Origin: Candidatus Thermoflexus tengchongensis | GTDB taxonomy: Bacteria; Chloroflexota; Anaerolineae; Thermoflexales; Thermoflexaceae | Assembly (NCBI GenBank): GCA_016842085.1 | Contig: JAEVEX010000038.1 | Location: 1 to 45,467 of the forward strand | DNA length: 45,467 bases | Reading direction: 5' to 3' | Shown here: positions 25,589-34,915 of the stretch, piece after piece | Numbering within the stretch: position 1 is the first letter of the stretch | Layout of the letters: each line of letters opens with the position of its first letter | Notes under the pieces: generated by a model | Seen by the model: the letters and a program-made list of their open reading frames with translations, nothing else | What the model was told of the DNA's origin: nothing | Database searches by the model: none | Position numbers and translations under genes: made by a program

Positions 25589-26203
25589 TTACCTCCCCCT
25601 TAGCTCTTCGGCAAAATATCGCGAGAGTCGTTCGCGCAGCTGCAAGCGGGCGCGATGCAGGCGGGTCTTCACCGCATCGGTGGAAATCCCCAGGATCTGA
25701 GCCACTTCTTCGGTCGAGAGGCCCTCCATATCTCGCAGCAGAAACACAACCCGCAGGCTCATCGGTAGACTGCGGATGGCTTCATCCAGCACCGATCGAA
25801 GCTCCGCGCGGAGCAGCTCCTCCTCGGGCAGGCAGCACCAGTCGAAGAGCTCCCGGGGAACCTCCTCATCGTTCTCCAGGAGGATGGGCTGATCGATGGA
25901 GATCGTCTCGGGCTCCTTCCGACGCAGCCGCATCAGGGCCAGGTTGTAAGCGATCCGGTAAAGCCAGGTGCACAGCCGGGCTTCCCCGCGGAAGTCCTTG
26001 AGATGTTGAAAAGCCTGGAGGAACGTCTCCTGAAGGATATCCTCCGCTTCTTCCCGGTTGCCCAGCAGCCGGTATGCGACATGATAGATCGTGTCTCCGC
26101 ACCGATCGATCGCCACGGCGAACGCCTGACGATCTCCCCGCCGCAACGCGTCGAGCAGATCCGCTTCCGAGAGCTCTCCCTTCACCCGCCGGGCCATCGG
26201 CAT
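25589..26203 (-). CDS. RNA polymerase ECF sigma factor
   Basis: A 204-aa sigma70-family ECF factor. Region 2 spans AYRLLGNREEAEDILQETFLQAFQ and FRGEARLCTWLYRIAYNLAL; region 4 is the C-terminal helix-turn-helix (LSTEEVAQILGISTDAVKTRLHRAR is the core). A linker of about 40 residues is acidic and contains WCC. Located between the LCP gene and its anti-sigma gene in one leftward unit, it may respond to envelope or redox stress. Confidence 0.92.
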   Translation of the reverse strand: MPMARRVKGELSEADLLDALRRGDRQAFAVAIDRCGDTIYHVAYRLLGNREEAEDILQETFLQAFQHLKDFRGEARLCTWLYRIAYNLALMRLRRKEPETISIDQPILLENDEEVPRELFDWCCLPEEELLRAELRSVLDEAIRSLPMSLRVVFLLRDMEGLSTEEVAQILGISTDAVKTRLHRARLQLRERLSRYFAEELRGR

Positions 26204-26248
26204 GGTTCAGACCTCTTCCGGGTTCGAACAGTCGCCGGTCCGGTTGCG

Positions 26249-27319
26249 TTATCGCTCCCAGTTAAACGCCTCGATCAGCATCGCCAGAGCCTGCCGGTTG
26301 GGGATCAGAACGGCGGCCCCATTCGGGGTCTGCCAGGAGCGGACCATGGAGGGCTCCACGGTCAGCAGGCGGATGCGTTCCTCCGGCACCCCCCGGGCGA
26401 ACTGGGCGATGGCCAGCATCTCCTGGAGGGTGAGATCCGTTTGCACCGAGTCCCCCAGGGTCCGGAGGATCTCCGGGATCTGGGGCAGGGCCTGAAGGGA
26501 GAGGACCTTCGCCCGCAATGCCATCAGCACCTGTTGCTGGCGTTTGAGCCGCCCGAAATCGCTGTCCGCGTGCCGGGTCCGCACATACTTCAGCGCCAGA
26601 TCCCCATCCATGTGGATACGCCCGGCCGGGATCACCAGGCGCTCCGTGCGATAGTCATCGGTGGGATAGGCGTTGTCCACAATGGTGCGGGGGACGTCCA
26701 CATCGACCCCGCCCACCAGGTCGATGATCCGCTTGAAGCCGTTGAAATCCAGGAGGATATAGCGGTGCACCGGGACGCCGAAATTATAGGCCACCGTTCG
26801 TTTGGCCAGCTCCCCGCATCCACCCAGCTGGTAGTAATCCCCGTAGAAGCACGCCGTGTTGATCCGGCTCTGCGAGATCCCGCGCTCCTCCAGCCCCGGG
26901 ATGGGGACGTAGAGATCCCGGGGGATGGAGAGCACCGAGATCGTGTTGCTGATGGGATCCAGACCGATGAGCATGATCCCGTCGGAGCGGACCGGGATCT
27001 CCTTCTCTTCGGGCCGACGGTCCACCCCCAGGACCAGAAGGTTCAGCCGGCCGGGGACGGGCCAGGCGGGCGCCGGGTTGAGCCACTCGATGGGATTGAG
27101 CATCCGTCCGACTTCCGAGATAGGGGGCAGGCCCAGGGGACCGCCTCCGGATCCTCCCCCGCCGGCCATCGCCCGCCAGCGCTGGGCGCGAGCCGCCATC
27201 ACCACGGCGATCCCCAGCCAGGTGGAAAGCAGCGTGGAAGCGAGCAGGACGGCTACGAAGAGTCGATAATACCGCCCGCTGGAGGCCGGGCGGGGAGAGG
27301 TCGATGCGATGGACCTCAC
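26249..27319 (-). CDS. LytR-CpsA-Psr (LCP) family protein
   Basis: A 356-aa membrane protein that in other bacteria transfers glycopolymers from lipid carriers to peptidoglycan or protein. An N-terminal membrane span (LFVAVLLASTLLSTWLGIAVVM) precedes a Gly/Pro linker and the LCP domain: LLVLGVDRRP, RSDGIMLIGLD, SVLSIPRDLYV with the catalytic-site Arg, and KYVRTRHADSDFGRLKRQQQ. GTG 27319 is the best start because GGGGAGG lies 5 nt upstream. It heads a unit with the sigma and anti-sigma genes and is divergent from the molybdate operon. Confidence 0.9.
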   Translation of the reverse strand: MRSIASTSPRPASSGRYYRLFVAVLLASTLLSTWLGIAVVMAARAQRWRAMAGGGGSGGGPLGLPPISEVGRMLNPIEWLNPAPAWPVPGRLNLLVLGVDRRPEEKEIPVRSDGIMLIGLDPISNTISVLSIPRDLYVPIPGLEERGISQSRINTACFYGDYYQLGGCGELAKRTVAYNFGVPVHRYILLDFNGFKRIIDLVGGVDVDVPRTIVDNAYPTDDYRTERLVIPAGRIHMDGDLALKYVRTRHADSDFGRLKRQQQVLMALRAKVLSLQALPQIPEILRTLGDSVQTDLTLQEMLAIAQFARGVPEERIRLLTVEPSMVRSWQTPNGAAVLIPNRQALAMLIEAFNWER

Positions 27320-27528
27320 AGCATCCTCCCCTTTCAGATTCGAATTCACCACCGGAAGACCTTCCCATCGTTCCCTCAGGCCTTCCGGGGCCAGTCCTCA
27401 TTGTAACCCATCTTCCAGCAGCCGGTCAGAATTCCCTCCGGTGTGCTCCCGACCATGCATGGGTTCTGGAAAGGCCGGGCGGAGACGGTGGGGCGCCCCG
27501 GGTGCGATGGGGGGGTTGTCCATAATAT

Positions 27529-27557
27529 TTGACGTTATGTCATAAATCGAATAGAAT
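27529..27557 (+). promoter_or_regulatory. Promoter of the molybdate operon with overlapping palindrome
   Basis: TTGACG (27529-27534) and TAGAAT (27552-27557) are 17 bp apart, 46 nt before the regulator start. An imperfect palindrome, TGACGTTATGTCA (27530-27542), overlaps the -35 and is a candidate operator for the downstream XRE-type regulator. Confidence 0.75.
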
Positions 27558-27602
27558 CGGAGAAGATGTCCGGATCTGGGAGTCTCCCTGTAAGGAGGGC
27601 GA

Positions 27603-28775
27603 ATGGGACGGCGGGTGGAGCTGGAGGGCTGGGGGAGCCGGGTGCGGGAGATCCGGCAGCAGCGGGGGTTGAGCCAGGCCGAGCTGGCCCGCCGATCCGG
27701 GTTGAGCCGGCAGGCCCTCAGCGCCATCGAAGCTGGCCGGTATCTTCCCAACGTGGCGGTAGCCCTTCGCCTGGCTCAGGTTCTCTCCTGTCGTGTAGAG
27801 GATCTGTTCCCCGTTCAGCCCCCTGCTCCGTTGCTGGAGGCGGAATGGCCCCTTCGGGCTGGTCTGATCCGGTCGGGAGGGCTTCGGGTGTGCCTCGGCC
27901 GGGTCGGCGGACGCCTGATCGCCTGGCCGTTGCAGGAGATGTGGGGTTTCCACGTCCCGGCGGATGGCCGGGTGGTGGACGGCGGGCATCCCGGTCGGGT
28001 TCGGGTCGCCCTGCAGATCCCTCCCCCGGCGCTGGAGCGGACGCTGCTCATCGGGGGATGCAATCCGGCCCTGGCCCTGCTGGCCGCGCACCTGGAAGCG
28101 CGTTTCCCGGATTATCGTCTGCGCTGGATCCCGATGAACAGCCGCTCTGCCCTGCAGGCCCTGGCCCGGGGGGAGCTCCACATCGCTGGCACCCATCTCT
28201 GGGATCCAGTGCGGGGGGAGGATAATCTTCCGGCGGTCCGCCGGGCGCTGGCCGGGCGTTCAGTGGCGATCTTCACGCTGGCTCGCTGGGTGGAGGGGGT
28301 GATGTTACCTCCCGACAATCCCCAGCGGATCCGGCGTCTGCATGACCTGACCCGGCCGGGTCTACGGATCATTAGGCGGGAAGAGGGCGCGGGCAGCCAG
28401 CGGGTGCTGGCGTGGCAGCTTCGCCGGGAGGGCATCCCGGCCTCCGCCCTGCCCGGGCTGCGCTGGCAGGCCCGGGATCATCTAACGGTGGCCGCAGCCC
28501 TGGCGGCCCGTCTGGCCGACGCCGGGCCCGGGGTGCTTCCGGTGGCCCGCGCCTTCGGCCTGGCGTTCCTTCCCCTCGCGGAATCCCGTTATGATCTGGT
28601 CATCCCGGAGGAGCTGCTGGGGACCCCCGGGGTGGAGGCCCTTCTGGAGGTGCTGAACAGCCGCCGCTTCCGGGAGGAGCTGGAGGCCATCGGCGGCTTC
28701 GATCCGCGCCCTGCCGGCACCCTGGTGGCCCATCTGGGGAGCTTCCCTTCCCACGCGCGTTTAGAGAGGAGGTAA
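27603..28775 (+). CDS. One-component regulator: XRE helix-turn-helix plus periplasmic-binding-like domain
   Basis: A 390-aa transcription factor. An XRE DNA-binding domain (residues 8-65, REIRQQRGLSQAELARRSGL) is fused to a substrate-binding-protein-like domain (about 85-375) of the PF12727 type, containing LLIGGCNPALALLAAHLEAR and ELHIAGTHLWDP. Such fusions sense molybdate or tungstate directly instead of ModE. It is the first gene of a unit with modA and modB, so it probably autoregulates the promoter. AAGGAGGG lies upstream of the ATG. Confidence 0.85.
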   Translation: MGRRVELEGWGSRVREIRQQRGLSQAELARRSGLSRQALSAIEAGRYLPNVAVALRLAQVLSCRVEDLFPVQPPAPLLEAEWPLRAGLIRSGGLRVCLGRVGGRLIAWPLQEMWGFHVPADGRVVDGGHPGRVRVALQIPPPALERTLLIGGCNPALALLAAHLEARFPDYRLRWIPMNSRSALQALARGELHIAGTHLWDPVRGEDNLPAVRRALAGRSVAIFTLARWVEGVMLPPDNPQRIRRLHDLTRPGLRIIRREEGAGSQRVLAWQLRREGIPASALPGLRWQARDHLTVAAALAARLADAGPGVLPVARAFGLAFLPLAESRYDLVIPEELLGTPGVEALLEVLNSRRFREELEAIGGFDPRPAGTLVAHLGSFPSHARLERR

Positions 28776-28778
28776 GTC

Positions 28779-29591
28779 GTGCGTCGTGTCTGGGTTACCT
28801 GGCTTGGCGTGTGGATTCTGGGGGCGTGCGCAGGGAGAGGAACCTTCCCTTCTCCGACGGCCGGTGCCTCATCCCCGGAGGGGGAATTGATCGTGTTCGC
28901 GGCTGCCTCCCTGACGGATCCCTTCCAGGAGCTCGCGGCGCTGTTCCAGCAGGAGCACCCCGGGACGAAGGTCACCTTCAACTTCGGCGCCTCCTCCGCG
29001 CTGAGAACGCAGATCCTACAGGGCGCTCCGGCGGATCTCTTCGCCTCAGCCGATGAAAAAAACATGGACGAGATCGTGCGGGCCGGCCGGGTGGCAGAGG
29101 GCCCGTGGATCTTCGCCACCAACCGTCTGGTGATCGTGACACCGGCCTCGAATCCTGGCCGTGTCACCACGCTCATGGACCTGGCGCGCCCCGGCCTCCG
29201 TCTGGCCCTGCCGGGCCCGGAGGTCCCCATCGGGGCCTATGCTCGGGAGGTGCTGGCCCGCGCCTCCAAGGATCCGGCCTACGGGGCGGATTTCGCCGAG
29301 CGGGTGCTTCGGAACGTGGCCTCCGCGGAACCCAATGTCAAAGCCGCCCTCTCCCGCGTGGCCCTGGGGGAGGCGGACGCGGCCTTCGTTTACCGCACGG
29401 ATGTCACGCCCGCCTATCGGGGGAAGGTGCAGGTGGTGGAGATCCCGGATGCGCTGAACGTGATCGCCCGCTATCCGATCGCTCTCCTGAAGGAGGCGCC
29501 TCATCCTGTGGCTGGACATCTCTTCGTGGAGTTGCTGCGCTCCCCGCGAGGCCAGGAGATCATCCGGCGCTGGGGCTTTGGCTCCCCGTAA
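28779..29591 (+). CDS. modA: Molybdate ABC transporter substrate-binding lipoprotein
   Basis: A 270-aa binding protein. The signal ends at the lipobox LGAC (Cys at about residue 16), then LIVFAAASLTDPFQELAALF, the ModA hallmark where the Ser ligand binds the oxyanion. Further family motifs are NFGASSALRTQILQGAPADLF and EADAAFVYRTDV. GTG start with GAGGAGGT upstream, 3 nt after the regulator. It should capture molybdate or tungstate outside the membrane and pass it to ModB. Confidence 0.93.
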   Translation: MRRVWVTWLGVWILGACAGRGTFPSPTAGASSPEGELIVFAAASLTDPFQELAALFQQEHPGTKVTFNFGASSALRTQILQGAPADLFASADEKNMDEIVRAGRVAEGPWIFATNRLVIVTPASNPGRVTTLMDLARPGLRLALPGPEVPIGAYAREVLARASKDPAYGADFAERVLRNVASAEPNVKAALSRVALGEADAAFVYRTDVTPAYRGKVQVVEIPDALNVIARYPIALLKEAPHPVAGHLFVELLRSPRGQEIIRRWGFGSP

Positions 29592-29615
29592 CGAATCCGA
29601 CCCGGAGGGTCTTCT

Positions 29616-30467
29616 ATGGCATGGCCTCATCGCATCCCGTTTGCGCGCCCCGGTGTGGGGAGGATGGGGTTCCCCCCGGCCTCCGCTTTCTGGTGGTGGG
29701 TGGGAAGCCTTCCTCTGGCGCTGTTCCTGAGCAGCCCCCTGCTGATCCTGGCTCTCTATCTCCTGCGGGAGTCTCCCTGGCACGCCGCTGCCTCCGATCT
29801 GGTCCGCCAGGCCCTTGTTCTCACGGTGAAGACCAGCGCGGGGAGCACGCTGCTTGCCATCGGGGCGGGGACCCCGCTGGCGTATCTGCTGGCTCGACGG
29901 CGATTCCGGGGCAAAGCCTTCCTGGAGGGGCTGGTGGAGCTGCCGGTGGTCATCCCGCCGACGGCGGCCGGGGTGTTGCTGCTGTTGACCTTCGGGCGGA
30001 GGGGGACGCTGGGCCCGCTCCTGGAGGGGATGGGGATCACGCTTCCCTTCACCCCGGCCGGGGTGGTGGTCGCCCAGCTGTTCATCTCAGCCCCTTTCTA
30101 CATCCGGGGGGCACGGCTGGGGTTCATGATGGTGCCGCGGGAGCTGGAGGAGGCCGCTGCCGTAGATGGGGCCTCTGCCTTGCAGATCCTGCGGCATGTG
30201 ACCCTGCCCCTGGCCTTTCCGGGCCTGTTCTCCGGGTTGCTGCTCTGCTGGGCCCGAGCGGTGGGCGAGTTCGGAGCCACCTACCTGTTCGCCGGGAACA
30301 TGCCCGGGCGCACCCAGACCATGCCCCTCGCTATCCTGACGGCGATGGAGAGCGACCTGGGGGCCGCTCTTCTGCTGACCGGGATCCTCACGTTGTTCGC
30401 CTTCGCCATCCTCCTTGGCGCCTGGCTGTTGCTGGGGAGCCGGGAGGACATCCCACCAGCCCTGTAG
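29616..30467 (+). CDS. modB: Molybdate ABC transporter permease
   Basis: A 283-aa permease with five to six membrane helices. The EAA loop that contacts the ATPase is ELEEAAAVDGASALQILRHV. The conserved VELPVVIPPTAAGVLLLL and GRAVGEFGATYLFAGN segments are typical of ModB. No modC ATPase gene follows; the next gene is on the opposite strand. It must therefore use an ATPase encoded elsewhere. Confidence 0.93.
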   Translation: MAWPHRIPFARPGVGRMGFPPASAFWWWVGSLPLALFLSSPLLILALYLLRESPWHAAASDLVRQALVLTVKTSAGSTLLAIGAGTPLAYLLARRRFRGKAFLEGLVELPVVIPPTAAGVLLLLTFGRRGTLGPLLEGMGITLPFTPAGVVVAQLFISAPFYIRGARLGFMMVPRELEEAAAVDGASALQILRHVTLPLAFPGLFSGLLLCWARAVGEFGATYLFAGNMPGRTQTMPLAILTAMESDLGAALLLTGILTLFAFAILLGAWLLLGSREDIPPAL

Positions 30468-30500
30468 TGGAAACGCCTGGGGAGCTGTCCGGCGTTTCCA
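30468..30500. terminator. Bidirectional hairpin between convergent genes
   Basis: TGGAAACGCC (30468-30477) and GGCGTTTCCA (30491-30500) form a perfect 10-bp stem filling the gap between modB and the leftward eRF1-like gene. The stop codons of both genes abut it. T-runs are absent. Confidence 0.5.
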
Positions 30501-31586
30501 TCAATACCGCAACAGGGCGGCTGTCCCCAATTCCTGGAGCCGGGGGTGGCCTTCGATGATCTCCACCTGGCCGCCGTTCTCCAGCACGGCCGCGATCATC
30601 CAGTCCACGGCGTCGGGCAGAGTTTCAAAGGCCGCGCCGCAGAAGGGGCAGGTCGTGCGGGGGACCGTGGTCAGAAAACCGCAGCTGGCGCACCGGTAGG
30701 CGGGGGCGTGGAAGCCGTCCGCCACCAGCAGCACCTGCACCCGCCCTTCCGCCGCGGCCCGCAGGGTATCCTCCAGGTTGATCACGCCGTTGCCCCCCTT
30801 GGCCGCAGCGGTGATCGCCGCATCCACCAGGGCGAACTCCCGACGGCGCTCGACCTGCTGGAGGATCCGCAGGGCCGCCTCCAGGATCTCCCCCTCATCC
30901 GACATGCGATCCCCGGGGATCGTCCCTGCGATCCGATCGCTCCAGGGGCGAGGGAGGAGTTCCTGAAACTCGACGACCGTGGGATCGGCTCCGCCGAGGA
31001 GCAGATAACGGGGCTGATGGCGCTCGCAGAAGCTCACGGTCAGCTCGGCGGCCTCTTTCAGGTTGCGGTAGGCGACCTCATCTTCGTGGCGCTGAAGTTT
31101 CTCGGCGCCCCATCCTCCCTGTTTGTGGCGCTTGATCGGCTCCCCACGCAGCTCCAGTGTCTCCTGCAGCTCTCCCATCTGGTAAAACAGCAGGCGGACG
31201 TGGGTCTTATCGACCAGGGCCACCAGAAAGCGTCCGTAAGCATCCCACAACTTGGCCAGCGGGAATACATATGGCTTTCGGCCAGCGAAGGCGAGGTTCG
31301 GTGTGGGCACGGCCAGTGAGAACACCCGCCAGAGCCCCAGGCCATGGGAGGAGAAGATGGCCAGCCCCCGCCCGGATCCGTCATATTCCAGCTCCACGAA
31401 ACGCTGGACCGCCTCTCGATCCGCCCGGGGGATCTGATCTTCCACCCGCTCCAGCAGATGGCGCAGGTTCAACCGGTAATGATCCTTGGTTTGACGACGG
31501 GGATCTACATCGAGGTAAAGGCTGAGGATTGGAGCCTGGGGGCTTTCCAGCGCGGCCAGCTCTCGCAGATCCCGTTCGCTCAGCAT
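30501..31586 (-). CDS. Bacterial eRF1-like (baeRF/Vms1-type) protein
   Basis: A 361-aa protein resembling bacterial and archaeal eRF1-type factors (the baeRF group), which share the middle and C-terminal folds of peptide-chain release factors. Segments include LSLYLDVDPRRQTKDHYRLN at the N-terminus, VALVDKTHVRLLFYQMGEL in the middle, and a C-terminal L7Ae-like part ending in a zinc ribbon C-x2-C...C-x2-C (YRCASCGF and TTCPFCGAAF). The ATG with GGGAGGTGG upstream is used. A role in ribosome rescue is plausible but unproved. Confidence 0.75.
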   Translation of the reverse strand: MLSERDLRELAALESPQAPILSLYLDVDPRRQTKDHYRLNLRHLLERVEDQIPRADREAVQRFVELEYDGSGRGLAIFSSHGLGLWRVFSLAVPTPNLAFAGRKPYVFPLAKLWDAYGRFLVALVDKTHVRLLFYQMGELQETLELRGEPIKRHKQGGWGAEKLQRHEDEVAYRNLKEAAELTVSFCERHQPRYLLLGGADPTVVEFQELLPRPWSDRIAGTIPGDRMSDEGEILEAALRILQQVERRREFALVDAAITAAAKGGNGVINLEDTLRAAAEGRVQVLLVADGFHAPAYRCASCGFLTTVPRTTCPFCGAAFETLPDAVDWMIAAVLENGGQVEIIEGHPRLQELGTAALLRY

Positions 31587-31740
31587 AACCACCTCCCGAA
31601 CCGTTTTCCTTCCTCACCGGTGATCCAACAGGCCACGAGGAAAGCGGGGCGCGATCTCATCCCATCCGCGAAACCCCTTGATCTCATCCGGGAAGCGAGA
31701 TGGCCCCCGAAGTCCCCACAGAGGGGCAACCGCCCCCTCA

Positions 31741-32460
31741 TCATGATTTTAACCCCTCCACCAGTTGTTGGAACCGCAGCGCATCCTCCCACATGGACGC
31801 GTTATTGAACAGCACGAAGACCTCCCGGAACCCCTGACAGCGGCTCCAGAGCTCCTCCAGATCCGCATCCGTGTAGCGATAGGCATATCCGGTTCGCCCG
31901 TGGAGGCGGAAATAAGCGATCTCGCCGGTGACGGGAGGACGCGCGAAGGGATCCACCGCGTGGATCAGGCCGTAGCGCTCGCAGATCCGCTGGATCACCG
32001 GATCCGGCCAATCCCCCCGGGGTTCCCAGGCCACCCGGAAGGGGACCGCCCCGATGCGTTCCAGGAAGGCCTCGAGGTTTCGAAGATGCTCCGGGGTAGG
32101 CGTGAAGGAGGCCGGGCACTGGAGCACCACCACCGCCGCGGCCAGCGCCGCGGCGGCTTCGACGGTGGCAGCCCATCCCCGCTCCACCACCGGGGTGGCC
32201 TGGAACAGGCCGGCCATCGGGCGCTCTTCAGGAGCCAGGGGGCGTCGGAGCCGACGATAGGTCGGGCTGCTGGCCGGATGGGTGATCAGCTGCCACGCCT
32301 TCATCGTGAAGATGAAATCGCGGCCCGCCTCCTCCCGCCAGCGCCGGAGGGTCTTCGGTTGCGGCGGATCGTAAAAGGTCTGCTGGACCTCCACCACTGG
32401 AAAGGTCCGGAAGTAGATGGACCGTGATTTCGGGAATCCACAGCAGCCGATGTGCCACAT
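31741..32460 (-). CDS. DUF72 domain protein
   Basis: A 239-aa TIM-barrel-like protein of the DUF72/YecE family, whose function is unknown. Motifs are IGCCGFPKSRSIYFRTFPVV at the N-terminus, FIFTMKAWQLITHPASSPTY, VAWEPRGDW, and AYFRLHGRTGYAYRYTDADL near the C-terminus. Cotranscribed with the upstream threonylcarbamoyl-AMP synthase gene, 53 nt away. Confidence 0.85.
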   Translation of the reverse strand: MWHIGCCGFPKSRSIYFRTFPVVEVQQTFYDPPQPKTLRRWREEAGRDFIFTMKAWQLITHPASSPTYRRLRRPLAPEERPMAGLFQATPVVERGWAATVEAAAALAAAVVVLQCPASFTPTPEHLRNLEAFLERIGAVPFRVAWEPRGDWPDPVIQRICERYGLIHAVDPFARPPVTGEIAYFRLHGRTGYAYRYTDADLEELWSRCQGFREVFVLFNNASMWEDALRFQQLVEGLKS

Positions 32461-32513
32461 CCCAGTGCCCCTTTCATCCAGGGGGAAAAAGGGGAAGCCA
32501 GCGGCGACCGGCA

Positions 32514-33566
32514 TTACGGCGAATCCTCCGCTCGCATCACCCGGCCCCCGGCGGCGCGGACCAGCCGATCCCGGATGGCCAGGCCCAGCCCCCGAGTTCC
32601 GAAATCCCGCGCGAGGATCAGATCCAGCCCCCGGGCGTCCAGATCCCGCATGGCGGGATACAGCCGCCGGGCGATCCCTTCCAGATCCCCCTCCGATCCC
32701 AGCACCGCGATCTCCGCCGGCAGGTCCCCCACCGCCGGTTGATCCTCCTCCGCGATCAGCAGGCCCACCCGGTGGCCCTCCTGGAGATACCGGATGGCCA
32801 GCTCCCGGAGACGCCGGCGAATCCAGTTCCCCGGCCCGATCAGAACCACCATCTCCGCCCGGGGCGCATAATGTTTGGGCAGCATCCCGGGGGCCGGCGC
32901 AGGGCCGGTCAGGGAGCGATCGAACACCGCCACCGGCCCGAGGGTTTCCTCCAGGGCCTCCCGGGGAAGTCCCCCCGGCCGCAGGATGGTGGGAACCGGG
33001 CGGGTGAGATCGACGACCGTGGATTCCACCCCGATGGGAGTGGGCCCGGCATCCAGGATCATGTCGATCCGCCCTTCCAGATCCTCCAGCACATGCTGGG
33101 CGGTGGTTGGGCTGGTATGGCCGAACCGGTTGGCGCTGGGCGCTGCGATGGGCACGCCCGCGGCGCGGATCAGGGCCAGGGCGACCGGATGGGCCGGCAT
33201 CCGGATCGCCACCGTGGGCAGGCCCGCAGTGGCGAGATCGGGGACCGATGGCTGCTTCGGCAGGACCATGGTCAGCGGTCCGGGCCAGAAGCGCCGGGCC
33301 AGGGTCCATGCCGCCGGGGGGATCTCCCGCGCCAGCTGGGACAACGGGTCCAGATCGGCGATGTGCAGGATCACCGGGTCTGTGGCCGGCCGTCCTTTCG
33401 CCTCAAACAGGCGCGCAAGGGCGGCTGGGTCCAGGCCGTTCGCACCCAGCCCATAAACGGTCTCCGTGGGAAAGGCCACCAGCCCGCCCCGCCGCAGGAT
33501 CTCGGCTGCCCGGGCGATGACCTCCGGATCGGGATGCTGGGGATCCACAGGAATGACCCGGGTCAT
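32514..33566 (-). CDS. L-threonylcarbamoyladenylate synthase (Sua5/YrdC)
   Basis: A 350-aa enzyme that makes threonylcarbamoyl-AMP for the t6A modification of tRNAs reading ANN codons. The YrdC domain (residues 1-205) has the binding motifs GGLVAFPTETVYGLG, KGRPATDPVILH, and APSANRFGHTSPTTAQHV. The additional C-terminal Sua5 domain (about 235-345) marks it as the long Sua5 form. GGAGG lies 5 nt before the ATG. Divergent from the DUF711 gene. Confidence 0.93.
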   Translation of the reverse strand: MTRVIPVDPQHPDPEVIARAAEILRRGGLVAFPTETVYGLGANGLDPAALARLFEAKGRPATDPVILHIADLDPLSQLAREIPPAAWTLARRFWPGPLTMVLPKQPSVPDLATAGLPTVAIRMPAHPVALALIRAAGVPIAAPSANRFGHTSPTTAQHVLEDLEGRIDMILDAGPTPIGVESTVVDLTRPVPTILRPGGLPREALEETLGPVAVFDRSLTGPAPAPGMLPKHYAPRAEMVVLIGPGNWIRRRLRELAIRYLQEGHRVGLLIAEEDQPAVGDLPAEIAVLGSEGDLEGIARRLYPAMRDLDARGLDLILARDFGTRGLGLAIRDRLVRAAGGRVMRAEDSP

Positions 33567-33720
33567 GAAAGCCTCCAGCGCCTGCGTCGCTGGGCGGCGC
33601 AGGGAGCTCCCTGTCGGGTTTCGTCCCCGGGGGAAATCGGGCTGCCGCCCATCTGCTGATGATCATACAGGGGGGAAAGCTCCCTATGCCGCGCGGCGCT
33701 CCTCCGGTCCAGAATCCAGT

Positions 33721-33749
33721 TTGAAGGAGATGGGAAAGAAGAGCAAAAT
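33721..33749 (+). promoter_or_regulatory. Possible promoter of DUF711/DUF512 unit
   Basis: TTGAAG (33721-33726) and CAAAAT (33744-33749) are 17 bp apart, 39 nt upstream of the DUF711 start, within an A-rich patch of otherwise GC-rich sequence. Confidence 0.5.
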
Positions 33750-33788
33750 AAAGCGCAGCGTGCATGCTGCCCTGGAGCAGAAGGATCC

Positions 33789-34901
33789 ATGCGCATCCGT
33801 GCGGTGACCGTTTCCGTCTCGTGGGATCCTCAGGAGCTGGCGCGAGCGGGGGGCCTGGCTCAGGCCGCACGCGAGGCGCTCACCCGCACCGGTTACGAAG
33901 TCCAGACGATGCGCCTGGCGTTGCCGCCCCTGGAGGATTCCATGGAAGCGGCGGATTTTCTCCGCCAGGCCCGGGAGTGGGAGGCGATGGCGCGGGAGAC
34001 CGGGTTCGATTACCTGAGCCTGGGCCCCCTGGGGTCGCTGGCTCCGGAGATCCCTCGCCTGTTTGCGGAGACGGAGCGGACCTTCGCCGCCATCCAGCTG
34101 GTGGATCGCGATGCCGTATGGGTGGCGGCGCGGATCATTCGGGAGAACGCCACGGTGGCTCCCGATGGGTTCGCCAACCTCCGGTTCGCCGCGCTGGCGG
34201 GCGTCCCTCCCATGTGCCCGTTCTTTCCGGCGGCTTATCACGATGGCGGGCCGTTGGCCATTGCCCTGGCGACCGAGGCGGCGGATCTGGCCGTGGAAAC
34301 CGCCCGCGCCGCCCGGGATCCGGGGGCGGCCCAGGCCATGCTGCAGGCTCAGGTGGAAGCGACCGGCCGCCATCTGGCCCATCTCCTCCGCCCCGTTGCC
34401 TCCGCTTTCTCCGCCCGCTTCGCGGGGATCGATTTCTCCCTGGCCCCTTTTCCGGAGCCGGAGCGCAGCATCGGGGCCGCTATTGAGCTCCTCAGCGGGG
34501 TTCCTTTCGGCGAGAGCGGGACCCTGACGGCCGTGGCCGGGTTAGCGGCAGCGGTGCAGGGGGCGGATTTCCCCCGGACCGGTTTCTGTGGGATCATGCT
34601 ACCGGTTCTGGAGGATGCGATCCTGGCCCGGCGGGCGGCGGAGCAGCGTTTCCGGCTGAAGGATCTGCTGCTTTATTCCGCGGTGTGCGGGACCGGGCTG
34701 GATACCCTTCCCTTACCCGGATCCGTTCCGGAGGAGAAGCTGGCGCGGGTGCTGGAGGACCTGCGCGCGCTCAGTGTTCGTCTGGGGAAGCCCCTGACCG
34801 CCCGGCTGATGCCCATCCCGGGCCGGGAGCCGGGGGATCCCATCCGGTTCGATTTCGCCTATCTCGCGCCATCGGCGGTGATGCCGATTGAATCTACGTG
34901 A
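33789..34901 (+). CDS. DUF711 family protein
   Basis: A 370-aa protein of the DUF711 family (PF05167), of unknown function. Recognisable parts are the start MRIRAVTVSVSWDP, a CPFFPAAYHDGGPLAIAL segment, FAGIDFSLAPFP, and FCGIMLPVLEDAILARRA near the end of the conserved core. It probably belongs to one rightward unit with the DUF512 gene, 14 nt downstream. Confidence 0.8.
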   Translation: MRIRAVTVSVSWDPQELARAGGLAQAAREALTRTGYEVQTMRLALPPLEDSMEAADFLRQAREWEAMARETGFDYLSLGPLGSLAPEIPRLFAETERTFAAIQLVDRDAVWVAARIIRENATVAPDGFANLRFAALAGVPPMCPFFPAAYHDGGPLAIALATEAADLAVETARAARDPGAAQAMLQAQVEATGRHLAHLLRPVASAFSARFAGIDFSLAPFPEPERSIGAAIELLSGVPFGESGTLTAVAGLAAAVQGADFPRTGFCGIMLPVLEDAILARRAAEQRFRLKDLLLYSAVCGTGLDTLPLPGSVPEEKLARVLEDLRALSVRLGKPLTARLMPIPGREPGDPIRFDFAYLAPSAVMPIEST

Positions 34902-34915
34902 GGAAAGGCCGCCGC

